Shown: piece after piece, positions 17,469 to 26,400 of the stretch | Numbering within the stretch: the first letter of the stretch is position 1 | Layout of the letters: each line of letters begins with the position of its first letter | Source of the DNA: Marinifilaceae bacterium | Lineage (GTDB): Bacteria > Bacteroidota > Bacteroidia > Bacteroidales > Marinifilaceae | Assembly (NCBI GenBank): GCA_016936255.1 | Contig: JAFGYE010000060.1 | Location: 1 to 39,702, forward strand | Direction of reading: 5' to 3' | DNA length: 39,702 nt | The notes under the pieces: model-generated | Told to the model about the DNA's origin: nothing | The model's database searches: none | What the model saw: the letters and a program-made list of their open reading frames with translations, nothing else | Program-made: the position numbers and the translations under genes

Positions 17469-19262
17469 ATGAGTATTGAAAGCATTATAAAGGGTAAGAT
17501 TGTAGAGGCCGTAAATAGTTTTTATGGTCAGGTGATTGATAATGAAACAGTTCAAATTCAAAAAACAAGACGTGAATTTGAAGGTGATTTAACTGTAGTT
17601 GTATTTCCTTTTTTGCGCTTTTCAAAAAAATCACCGGAAGCTACAGCCAATGATCTTGGTGTTTTTCTTCAGGAAAATATTGAAGCGGTTACTGCTTTTA
17701 ATGTTGTAAAAGGATTTCTGAATTTGCTTATTGACAGCTCTTATTGGATATCAGTACTGAATGCTGCTTTTCAAACGGAAAACTATGGCTTTAAAAAATT
17801 AGAGGCAGGTGCTAAAAAAGTGATGATCGAGTATTCTTCGCCAAACACTAACAAGCCGTTGCACTTAGGGCATATTCGAAATAATTTATTGGGGTATTCT
17901 GTTGCTCAAATTTTAAAAGCAAATGGTTACGAAGTAATCAAAGTAAATTTGGTGAACGACAGGGGGATTCATATCTGTAAATCGATGCTTGCGTGGCTGC
18001 GTTTTGGTGAAGGTGAAACTCCTGAATCAACTGGTTTAAAAGGAGATCATTTGGTTGGCAAGTACTATGTGAAATTCGATCAGGAATACAAAAAAGAAAT
18101 TGAAACATTAGTAGCCAATGGAATGGATGCTGATGAAGCTAAAAAACAAGCTCCTTTGTTGTTGGAAGCTCAGGAGATGTTGGTGAAATGGGAAGCGGGT
18201 GACAAGGAAGTTGTTGCTTTGTGGAGAAAGATGAACGATTGGGTTTTGGCTGGTTTCGATGTTACTTATAAAAAAATGGGCGTTGATTTCGATAAAGTTT
18301 ATTTCGAATCGGAAACCTATAAGAAAGGAAAAGCAATTGTTGAAAGAGGCTTGGAAGAAGGAGTTTTGTACCGTAAAGATACTGGTTCTGTTTGGGCTAA
18401 CCTTGAGGCAGACGGATTGGATCATAAACTATTGTTACGTGATGATGGAACCTCTGTTTATATGACTCAGGATATTGGTACAGCTTACGAACGATTCAAC
18501 GAATTCAGTATCGATGAGCATATTTATGTTGTAGGTAATGAACAAAATTATCATTTCCAGGTGTTGTCGCTGGTTTTAGGTAAGCTGGGATATGAGTGGA
18601 GTAATAAAATTCAGCATCTGTCGTATGGTATGGTTGAATTGCCGGAAGGTAAAATGAAATCCCGAGAAGGAACTGTTGTTGATGCGGATGAGTTAATGGA
18701 TGAAATGGTAAATACAGCCCGCGACACTTCAAATGAATTGGGTAAATTACAGGGGTATTCTACCGAAGAGGCTGAGGACGTGTACAACAAAGTTGCTATG
18801 GGAGCATTGAAATATTTTATTCTTAAGGTTGATCCTAAGAAGAATATGATGTTTAATCCTAAAGAATCAATTGATTTTAACGGGAATACCGGGCCATTTA
18901 TTCAGTATACATACGCTCGAATTCAATCGGTTTTGAAAAAGACTGTTGAGGAAGGAATTGAATTTCCTGAATTCGCGAATACAGAGATTGAAATTTCTGA
19001 GAAAGAATCAAATTTAATTCAAATGATTGCCAGTTATCCGGTTATTATTAAAGAAGCCGGAGACACAACAAGTCCTGCACAAATTGCCAATTACATATAT
19101 GATTTGGTGAAAGAATACAATCAATTTTATCACGATTTTCCAATTGCTAAAGAGGAAAATGTAGAATTAAGAGCGTTTCGTATGGTGCTTTCCAAACAGA
19201 TTGCTCAGATTATAAAAAGTGGAATGGAACTTTTGGGAATTGGTGTTCCCGAGAGAATGTAA
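17469..19262 (+). CDS. argS: Arginyl-tRNA synthetase
   Basis: The 597-aa class I synthetase charges tRNA-Arg with arginine in the cytoplasm. It has the N-terminal Add1 tRNA-recognition domain (about 1-110), the HIGH-type motif SSPNTNKPLHLGHIRNN (HLGH near 132-135), a Rossmann catalytic core with YMTQDIGTAYER, the KMSKS-type loop KMKSREGTVVDADEL near 395, and the C-terminal helical anticodon-binding domain (DALR type) ending in LLGIGVPERM. The length is usual for the family and all motifs are present, so it should be active. The ATG at 17469 is preceded by a promoter and a long leader, and the gene is closed by an intrinsic terminator at 19281, so it forms its own transcript. Confidence 0.98.
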   Translation: MSIESIIKGKIVEAVNSFYGQVIDNETVQIQKTRREFEGDLTVVVFPFLRFSKKSPEATANDLGVFLQENIEAVTAFNVVKGFLNLLIDSSYWISVLNAAFQTENYGFKKLEAGAKKVMIEYSSPNTNKPLHLGHIRNNLLGYSVAQILKANGYEVIKVNLVNDRGIHICKSMLAWLRFGEGETPESTGLKGDHLVGKYYVKFDQEYKKEIETLVANGMDADEAKKQAPLLLEAQEMLVKWEAGDKEVVALWRKMNDWVLAGFDVTYKKMGVDFDKVYFESETYKKGKAIVERGLEEGVLYRKDTGSVWANLEADGLDHKLLLRDDGTSVYMTQDIGTAYERFNEFSIDEHIYVVGNEQNYHFQVLSLVLGKLGYEWSNKIQHLSYGMVELPEGKMKSREGTVVDADELMDEMVNTARDTSNELGKLQGYSTEEAEDVYNKVAMGALKYFILKVDPKKNMMFNPKESIDFNGNTGPFIQYTYARIQSVLKKTVEEGIEFPEFANTEIEISEKESNLIQMIASYPVIIKEAGDTTSPAQIANYIYDLVKEYNQFYHDFPIAKEENVELRAFRMVLSKQIAQIIKSGMELLGIGVPERM

Positions 19263-19280
19263 AAATATATTTGTTATTGA

Positions 19281-19317
19281 AGAGCGAATTTCATTTTTGG
19301 AATTCGCTCTTTTTTTA
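19281..19317 (+). terminator. Intrinsic terminator after argS
   Basis: Perfect 10-bp stem AGAGCGAATT (19281-19290) with AATTCGCTCT (19301-19310), a 10-nt loop, followed by a run of T. Confidence 0.95.
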
Positions 19318-19422
19318 TTTTAAAATGTGTTGTTTTTTTACGATTTCTAAAAAAAATGAAAAATCATTGACGAAATTATCCATATTTCTATCGTATAGCC
19401 TTTATCGCTAAGTAGATTTTTT

Positions 19423-19430
19423 TAATTTTG
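19423..19430 (+). promoter_or_regulatory. Bacteroidota -7 promoter box for ffh
   Basis: TAATTTTG fits TAnnTTTG exactly and is followed by CAG, 25 bp before the ffh ATG. A -33 TTG is not clear at the expected spacing, so the call rests on the -7 box and its position. Confidence 0.6.
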
Positions 19431-19455
19431 CAGTGAAATATAAATCTGTATAATA

Positions 19456-20787
19456 ATGTTTGAAAATCTTAACGAACGACTTGAGCGATCCTTCCAAATA
19501 TTAAAGGGGCAAGGAAAAATTACTGAAATCAATGTAGCAGAAACATTGAAAGATGTGAGACGTGCCCTTTTGGATGCCGATGTAAACTTTAGTATAGCCA
19601 AGTCCTTTACCAATACAGTAAAAGAAAAAGCATTAGGTCAGAATGTACTAACCTCATTGAAGCCGAATCAGTTAATGGTGAAAATCGTTCACGATGAGTT
19701 GGCTGAATTAATGGGGAGTACACAGGTTGATATAAATATTCAGGGAAAACCTGCTGTAATATTAATTGCTGGTTTGCAGGGTTCGGGTAAAACCACCTTT
19801 TCAGGTAAACTGGCAAATCTTCTGAAAACAAAACGTTCTAAGAATCCATTGTTGGTTGCTTGTGATGTATATCGTCCTGCAGCGATCGAACAGCTGAAAG
19901 TATTAGGAGAACAAATTGGAGTTCCTGTATATACAGATATTGAGAGCAAGAACCCTGTTAAGATTGCTCAGGATGCCATTAAGCAGGCAAAAGCAAACGG
20001 AAACGATTTGGTGATTGTCGATACAGCTGGTCGTTTGGCTATCGATGAGGAAATGATGAAGGAAATTGAGGCTGTTAAAAAAGCTATTGATCCTTCCGAG
20101 ATTCTGTTTGTTGTCGATTCCATGACCGGTCAGGATGCGGTGAATACAGCTAAAGAATTTAACGAGCGTTTGGATTTTGATGGTGTTGTTTTAACGAAAT
20201 TGGATGGTGATACACGTGGTGGAGCTGCGCTTTCAATTCGTTCAATTGTTAACAAGCCAATCAAATTTGTTGGTACAGGCGAGAAAATGGAAGCTCTTGA
20301 TGTTTTCCATCCCAGTCGTATGGCCGATCGTATTTTGGGTATGGGTGATATTGTTTCGCTTGTAGAACGTGCCCAGGATCAATTTGATGCTGACGAAGCT
20401 AGAAAACTTCAGAAGAAAATTGCCAAGAACCAATTTAACTTCAACGATTTCCTGTCTCAGATTTCGCAGATTAAGAAAATGGGTAATCTGAAAGATTTGG
20501 CTTCTATGATTCCTGGTGTTGGAAAAGCACTTAAGAATGTTGATATTGATGATGACGCTTTTAAAGGTGTTGAAGCAATTATATTTTCGATGACTCCGGC
20601 AGAGAGAGAAGATCCGGGGCTAATTAACGGATCAAGAAGAAAGAGGATTGCCGATGGTAGTGGTTCTACCATTCAGGACGTGAATCGTTTAATCAAACAA
20701 TTTGACGAAACGCGGAAATTAATGAAAATGATGACAAAAGGCGGAAACATGTCCCGAATGATGGGGAATATGGGAGGCCGAAGATAA
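19456..20787 (+). CDS. ffh: Signal recognition particle protein Ffh (SRP54)
   Basis: The 443-aa GTPase binds signal sequences of nascent membrane and secreted proteins together with 4.5S RNA, and delivers ribosomes to FtsY. The N domain ([24 protein letters not shown] with [11 protein letters not shown]) precedes the G domain: P-loop GLQGSGKTT at 106-114, [16 protein letters not shown] at about 189, TKLDGD at about 247 and the [12 protein letters not shown] closing motif. The methionine-rich M domain follows from about 295, with the RNA-binding [11 protein letters not shown] and a Met/Gly tail ([19 protein letters not shown]). Length and order are canonical. It stands between argS and folD, with a terminator on each side. 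Confidence 0.98.
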   Translation: MFENLNERLERSFQILKGQGKITEINVAETLKDVRRALLDADVNFSIAKSFTNTVKEKALGQNVLTSLKPNQLMVKIVHDELAELMGSTQVDINIQGKPAVILIAGLQGSGKTTFSGKLANLLKTKRSKNPLLVACDVYRPAAIEQLKVLGEQIGVPVYTDIESKNPVKIAQDAIKQAKANGNDLVIVDTAGRLAIDEEMMKEIEAVKKAIDPSEILFVVDSMTGQDAVNTAKEFNERLDFDGVVLTKLDGDTRGGAALSIRSIVNKPIKFVGTGEKMEALDVFHPSRMADRILGMGDIVSLVERAQDQFDADEARKLQKKIAKNQFNFNDFLSQISQIKKMGNLKDLASMIPGVGKALKNVDIDDDAFKGVEAIIFSMTPAEREDPGLINGSRRKRIADGSGSTIQDVNRLIKQFDETRKLMKMMTKGGNMSRMMGNMGGRR

Positions 20788-20803
20788 TAAACTTACAAAT
20801 AGA

Positions 20804-20834
20804 AATGCTTGGCCACTTGGTCAGGCATTTTTTA
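20804..20834 (+). terminator. Intrinsic terminator after ffh
   Basis: AATGCTTGGCC (20804-20814) pairs with GGTCAGGCATT (20819-20829) across a 4-nt loop, with two G-U wobbles, and is followed by a run of T. It lies 16 bp after the ffh stop and 20 bp before the folD start, so folD is either separately started or expressed by readthrough. Confidence 0.85.
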
Positions 20835-20854
20835 TACCGCAAAACGATACAACC

Positions 20855-21736
20855 ATGGAATTAATCGACGGAAAAAAAATCTCAGCAGAGGTGAAGCAGG
20901 AAATTGCTGCCGAAGTAGAACTAATCAAAAAGGCTGGAGGAAAAACTCCTCATTTGGCTGCTATGATTGTTGGACACGACGGAGCCAGTGAAACTTATGT
21001 GGCTGCAAAAGTGAAAGCTTGTCATATGGTAGGTTTTAAATCTTCAGAGTTTCGTTTCGAAGAGGACATTACCGAGGAAGAATTGCTTGCAGAAATCAGA
21101 AAAGTGAATGACGACGATGATATCGACGGATTGATTGTTCAATTGCCATTGCCAAAACATATTTCAGAATCGAAAGTGATTGAAACCATACGTCCCGAAA
21201 AAGATGTTGATGGATTTCATCCTATGAATGTTGGTAAAATGGTATCGAGCCTTCCTACCTATTTGCCGGCAACTCCGGCAGGAATTGTTGAGTTGATGAA
21301 AAGATATAAAATTCAGACATCAGGTAAAAATTGCGTTGTTATTGGCCGAAGCAACATTGTAGGTACTCCAATGAGTGTTTTAATGTCGCGTAAAGCTGAG
21401 TATGGCGATTGTACAGTTACACTTTGCCACAGCAGAACTAAGAACATTGCAGAAATTACCCGCCAGGCGGATATCGTGATTGTTGCTTTGGGAATGAAAG
21501 AGTTTTTAACAGGTGATATGGTAAAAGAAGGCGCTGTTATTATCGATGTTGGAATTCACCGAGTAAAATCTGATAAAACAAAGTCGGGCTGGAAGCTGTT
21601 GGGCGATGTGAAGTTTGATGAAGTTGCTCCTAAAGCATCCTTCATAACTCCTGTTCCGGGTGGCGTTGGTCCAATGACAATTGTTTCCTTGTTACAGAAT
21701 ACTTTGCTTGCGGCAAAAAAGGAAATATACAAATAG
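20855..21736 (+). CDS. folD: Bifunctional methylenetetrahydrofolate dehydrogenase/methenyl-THF cyclohydrolase
   Basis: The 293-aa protein interconverts 5,10-methylene-THF, 5,10-methenyl-THF and 10-formyl-THF using NADP, supplying one-carbon units. It has the family motifs: [17 protein letters not shown] with the catalytic Lys of the YxxxK region, the [14 protein letters not shown] signature, [15 protein letters not shown], the dinucleotide-binding [10 protein letters not shown], and the C-terminal [20 protein letters not shown]. The ATG at 20855 yields the normal N-terminus [14 protein letters not shown]; an overlapping start at 20809 in another frame is a shadow. The gene ends at an intrinsic terminator. 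It is intact and typical. Confidence 0.97.
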   Translation: MELIDGKKISAEVKQEIAAEVELIKKAGGKTPHLAAMIVGHDGASETYVAAKVKACHMVGFKSSEFRFEEDITEEELLAEIRKVNDDDDIDGLIVQLPLPKHISESKVIETIRPEKDVDGFHPMNVGKMVSSLPTYLPATPAGIVELMKRYKIQTSGKNCVVIGRSNIVGTPMSVLMSRKAEYGDCTVTLCHSRTKNIAEITRQADIVIVALGMKEFLTGDMVKEGAVIIDVGIHRVKSDKTKSGWKLLGDVKFDEVAPKASFITPVPGGVGPMTIVSLLQNTLLAAKKEIYK

Positions 21737-21762
21737 AATAAGAGATTAATAATTTATATTTC

Positions 21763-21797
21763 AGCAGACTTCTTATAATAGGAAGTCTGCTTTTTTT
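21763..21797 (+). terminator. Intrinsic terminator after folD
   Basis: AGCAGACTTC (21763-21772) pairs perfectly with GAAGTCTGCT (21782-21791) around a 9-nt loop and is followed by seven T. Confidence 0.95.
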
Positions 21798-22222
21798 ATG
21801 AAGCAGAAATTCAAAAGAAATAATTTCATAGCATCGTTTATTGGTTCATTTGAAATTAAATTGGTATTACAGGCAAAGGAGCGTTCCTGAAGAATCTGTT
21901 TCAATTTAGGATGTGTCCAAAAATAAAAAAGAAGAGTTTCTGGCTTACGGCAGTCTATTTTCAAACGAAAAAGGAAATGGTGATAATCATTGTTTTTTGA
22001 AGGTAAAGACAAGGATGATAAGAGATATTTATATGTTTTTGAGAGAGTGTGAAATGAAATAAATATAAAGACAGATTAATTTATCTTCTATGTTTTTGGA
22101 GAACTGTATTGCCCTTTCAAATGACGATGAGAGGTGATATTGCATCAAAATATTTTCCTGTGTTAGGTTGAATATTCGTTCAATTGTAAGTAGTTTTATA
22201 CATCACAAAAGATATTATAAAA
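21798..22222. other. Gene-poor stretch between folD and the 118-aa membrane protein
   Basis: After the folD terminator, about 425 bp carry no gene I can support. A leftward 79-codon frame (21773-22012) exists, but it runs through the folD terminator and resembles nothing known. Short rightward frames are broken by stops. This could be a decayed gene or untranslated DNA. No promoter box for the downstream gene was identified. Confidence 0.5.
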
Positions 22223-22579
22223 ATGGATTTTAAAGAGTTGGTCGATTTGTATCACCAGAAAAAAATAGAGGGAATGGATTTTTCCCAAATCCGTAAAGAA
22301 TTAGTAGAAAAGAATATCGAAGAAGATCTGATTAAGGATATTGTACGCGCAATTGATGATCGGATGTTGAGAGGTGAAGTGAAGAAGAAAGGGAAGTTTA
22401 AGGCTCGGGAATTACGTTTGATGGGATGGACTTTAATGATAATTGGTGGAATCATTACTCTGGGAACCTATTTCCATTGGTTCAACATCAAAGGATATTA
22501 TTTTGTGTCTTACGGACCCGTAATTGCGGGTTATTTACTAATTATTGCTGCAAGAAAAGCGCAAAGAAAAGAATTCTAG
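22223..22579 (+). CDS. Small membrane protein of unknown function
   Basis: The 118-aa protein has a charged N-terminal half (about 1-70) with a helical KELVDLYHQKKIEGMDFSQIRKEL segment and many Lys/Arg. Two membrane helices follow (about 70-90, LMGWTLMIIGGIITLGTYF; and about 95-112, SYGPVIAGYLLIIAA). The N-terminal region is predicted to lie in the cytoplasm. I do not recognise a named family. The ATG start is AT-rich upstream without a strong ribosome binding site, as is normal in this phylum. It is followed by 250 bp before the next gene, so it is probably monocistronic. Confidence 0.75.
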   Translation: MDFKELVDLYHQKKIEGMDFSQIRKELVEKNIEEDLIKDIVRAIDDRMLRGEVKKKGKFKARELRLMGWTLMIIGGIITLGTYFHWFNIKGYYFVSYGPVIAGYLLIIAARKAQRKEF

Positions 22580-22779
22580 CTGGCAGTTGTAGCGAGTTGT
22601 AGGTATTTGTCTATTTTTGAGTTAGATAAATCAATTAAAAAAGGCTTTTTATTGTCATTTTTTTGGATTTATTAACCCTATAATTTCGTTAGTCAATAAA
22701 AATCCACCGTTCCTAAATTTCACCAAAGTTTTTGAAACAAAATCCATCTAAAAATTGTAAATTAAATAGAACGAGTCTT

Positions 22780-22799
22780 AATAAGGAGTCCTCCTTATT
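22780..22799 (+). promoter_or_regulatory. Near-perfect hairpin upstream of the CPBP gene
   Basis: AATAAGGAG (22780-22788) and CTCCTTATT (22791-22799) are exact complements separated by TC. It lies 44 bp before the CPBP ATG. It could be a weak terminator for the preceding gene (a T-rich but interrupted tail follows) or an operator. It buries an AGGAG sequence that is too far from the start to be the ribosome binding site. Confidence 0.5.
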
Positions 22800-22843
22800 T
22801 CAATTGGTTTTCTATTGTTTTCAAATTTTTAGTGGATAGTGAG

Positions 22844-23464
22844 ATGAAAAAATTATACCTGTGGTTAGAAATGATTTTTATGTTTCTGGTACTTCCTGTC
22901 TTGTATTTTTACGAGCTTATACCGGTTCATAAAGCTGTGCCACTGGTTATTGTATTTCTCTATTGTCTCTTTATTGTTTTTAGGGATAAAAATTTTGACC
23001 GTGGTATTTTTCGAATTAAGCGTGACTATCCATGGCAGGAATTTTTATTGAAAGGATTTGTATTGCTGTTTATTACCTCAATATGGGTTTATATTTTTAG
23101 GGGAGATGTATTTTTTTACCTTCCGAGGAATAATTTTTGGATTTGGCTTGCTGTAATTTTCACTTATCCTATTTGGTCAGCATACACACAGGAATTCATT
23201 TACCGGGCATTCTTTTTTTATCGGTATAAACTTCTTTTTAGAAATCCATTATTGCTGCTGTTGATAAATGCGGTTTGTTTTTCCATGGCTCACATTATTT
23301 TTAGAAACTGGATGGCTTTGATTTTTACCTTTGCTGGCAGTCTTATTTTTTCCTTTACCTATCTTCGCAACAAATCGTTAAACGCAGTTTTTTTGGAGCA
23401 TTCTTTGTATGGAAATATTCTATTTACAAATGGCTTGGGTATCTACTTTTATTTACCGAATTAA
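22844..23464 (+). CDS. CPBP family intramembrane protease homologue (CAAX protease-like)
   Basis: The 206-aa protein has about six hydrophobic segments and the order of motifs of CPBP (Abi/Rce1-type) intramembrane metallo/glutamic proteases. Motif 1 is TQEFIYRAFFFYRY with Glu117 and Arg121, motif 2 is FSMAH with His150, and the last is LEHSLYGN with His186 and Asn191. In most members motif 1 reads EExxxR; here the first Glu is Gln116, so activity may be altered. The family processes prenylated proteins in eukaryotes, and bacteriocins or sortase-like substrates in bacteria; the substrate here is unknown. I choose the ATG at 22844 over an in-frame GTG at 22832 because ATG is the commoner start. 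The stop is 18 bp from the convergent tamB stop. Confidence 0.85.
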   Translation: MKKLYLWLEMIFMFLVLPVLYFYELIPVHKAVPLVIVFLYCLFIVFRDKNFDRGIFRIKRDYPWQEFLLKGFVLLFITSIWVYIFRGDVFFYLPRNNFWIWLAVIFTYPIWSAYTQEFIYRAFFFYRYKLLFRNPLLLLLINAVCFSMAHIIFRNWMALIFTFAGSLIFSFTYLRNKSLNAVFLEHSLYGNILFTNGLGIYFYLPN

Positions 23465-23482
23465 CAGGTTTCGAATTCCAAC

Positions 23483-26400
23483 TTATTTCCAGGTCCATTT
23501 GATAATGAAATCAAAACCGGAATTCGCACTCTGATTGGTCGCCTGTAAAAAAAGAGAGCGGTAAAATTGATATTCCATTGAAATTTTTTCCGGTTCAATA
23601 ATCTTATCTTTTTTATCGATGGCAAATGTTCGTTCGTAATTCAGGTACAAATTGTTTGTTATGTATTTACCAACCGATACACTGCCTTGCGTCCAACCAC
23701 TTTTTCCCGAAATTTCAATCACATCCAAACCAAGTGATGATTGTAAGGCATCCTTAAGTACATTCGAGAATTGGCCGATTGCAAAATCCTTAGCGATATC
23801 CATATTACTACTCTTCATTGATGTATTTTCTCTCGTATCAAGTTGGTTCGTGCTTTTGTTGAATATCAGATAAGAAATGGCGTCTTTTTCTTCGATGGAG
23901 GTATCGTCAAGAAAAAATTTAACTTCGGGTTCATAAATTCGTCCAGTTACATTTACGCTAAGTTTTCGCAATTGATTATCCGGATCGCGGAATTTGTAGG
24001 CAACTTTGAAATTGACAATCGGATTTAGAGTTGCTCCACCTGTTAAAGTGACTTCACCTTCTTCAAATTCAAGTCTTCGTCCGTAAATTTTATAAAATCC
24101 TCTTTTTACGTTCATAGTTCCGAAAATGTCTATCTGTTCATCTTCTTTGATCGCTTGTAGATTTCCGGCCAGTTCAAAATTCATGTTTTTGCCTTTTATC
24201 CAGGTGTTTCTGGGAATCTCGATGTCGAAATTCCCCTTCAGGTTTTTATAAATTGAAGGGAAATCTTTTTGTGCTGAATTCTTTTTTATAGTGTACTTTA
24301 TTTCTTCATTTTCTGCATTTTTCCGTGCAGTAACCAAGAGTGGTTGGTTGGAATCATCATAAACACGATTGAATTCTTTTAGGAATATATCGGTATTTAG
24401 GTTTGAGTTTAGAATTGTGACTTTTCCTTTGAAGGTAGGGTTTTCAGGGGAACCGCTCAGGCTAAGATTTGTATTGATAACAGCCTTTATTAGTTCGGAG
24501 TCGAAGGCTTTGAAGTTTTCTCCTTTTACATCCAGATTAATGCTTTTTAATTCAGTATCAACCAGTGATTTCATTTCAGCCGATCCTTTCAGCTGCAATT
24601 TTCCTTTTCCGGAATTTATGAGAAGGCTGTCGAGATAAAAATAGTTGTTTGCCAGGCGACTGCGCATTTCGATACCACTGTAATTCATTCCCAGTTTTTT
24701 ATATTGAAAAGCACCCTTGCCAAAATTTAGATAACCACTAATGTGAGGATTGTTAATGGTGTTATCAACATTGAGTTGTATGCTTAGCAAACCTTTAGCT
24801 TCAATTCCTGTTGTTGGAATAAAACGATTGAATTTATTGATATCGAGTTGATCGATTTTTACAATGGCATGGATGGGATTGTCTTCCTTGGGAAGCACAA
24901 ACTTTTCAGTAAATGAAAAGTGCAGAGGAAGTTCAAATTCTGCGTTGATAAGTCGTGACGAACAACCATCAAGATATGTCTCAAAACGAAGTTTTTCGTT
25001 TGTATAGTTGATGTCAGATTGGAATTTGCTAAATCGCAGACTGTCAATTTCCGGATTATCAATAGTGAGAATAGATTTAATAATTGGTTTGTTTGCTGTT
25101 CCGGCAATGTCGAGCAAAGCATTCACTTTTCCTGATATCTGATAGGGCAAAAAATGCAGTTCTGAAATGTTGATCAGGTTAAGATTCTGAATTTCAAGAT
25201 GCAAATCTTCAGTTCCTTTAAAAGCAAATATTCCATTTGCTTTTAATGCACTTTGCTGCGAGCTAAGTTCAAATTGGTTTATTTCAATAGAATCCTGCCT
25301 AAATTTAATGTAGTTGGAATCGTTGCCTCCCTTCCAAATCTGATTGTTTAAATTTAATTGTATATCCTGAAAGGAAATGCTGGGGTTATTATTGATTTTA
25401 AGTTCGGATAGAATTTTACCATGTAAAGAATCGCTGGCAAAAAAGGAGAACGAATTAACTGCTTTCTGCTGATTGAACTTACTTTTAAAATGAAGTTCCT
25501 GAAGACTAAAATTCTGTATTTTAGAGTCACTTACCAAAAGGTTCATGAATCCGGAATATGTTGAATCTGCAAAATGGATTTCAGCATCAGCTGTTATTTT
25601 GTTGATGCTGATGGTATCGAGTTTCAATTCAGTTACATTCACCGAAGAGGATATTTGCAGAGAATCGGCCGGACCTTTAATTTCAGCTTTTAGTTGTCCA
25701 ACAAGTTGTAATTTGTCGGTTCCTAAGGCAGAGATGAGCTGCTGAATGTCAGTAGTTTTGATATTTAATTCGAGCAGATTGTTCTTTTCCCAGTTTCCTT
25801 TGCCCGTTAAATCGGCGAAAGCAAAGGGCGTTTCTATATGAAATCCGTTTACCTGATATTTTCCCTTCTTATAGTTTATTTCTGCTTTAAATTTTTCAAG
25901 AGGCAAATCAAATATAGATGATCCGTTCGATTGAATTTCCAGATCAGCATTCATTGATTTGGGTTGAATCCCATTCCCTGCTGCAACTATTTCAAAGTTC
26001 AAATCGGAACGGAGCTTTTTGTTTTTTGTGATCTTGGAAAGATCAATGTTTTTCAAGTTGCTTTCTATTTTATATGCGGGAACCGAGAACAGGTTTTCGA
26101 TAGAGTATTTGGTTTTCAGATTTCCTAAAACTGTGGAGGAAGTAATGTTACCACTACTGTTTTCTTGGTTTTTCTCAAAAGTTAAGTTGGTATTAGCCAT
26201 ATAGTACTTTTCAAATGCAATATAATCTGCACTTGCTTTTGCACTTAGATAGATGTTATTTAAAAAGGCATCTGTATTTGTGTCTTTTTTCCCGACCGAA
26301 TCCATATTTGCCAACAGTTCATCCCCCGAAAAGCGCGAATGAAGCTTAGCTTTGAAATTTTGCAAAATGAGTGAGTCGATTCCGGCATGTGCGATATTGA

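Noticed and set aside
21773-22012. Leftward 79-codon frame between folD and the 118-aa gene
   Set aside because: It ends inside the folD terminator, has no recognisable motif and no supporting context. Kept only as part of an unassigned stretch.
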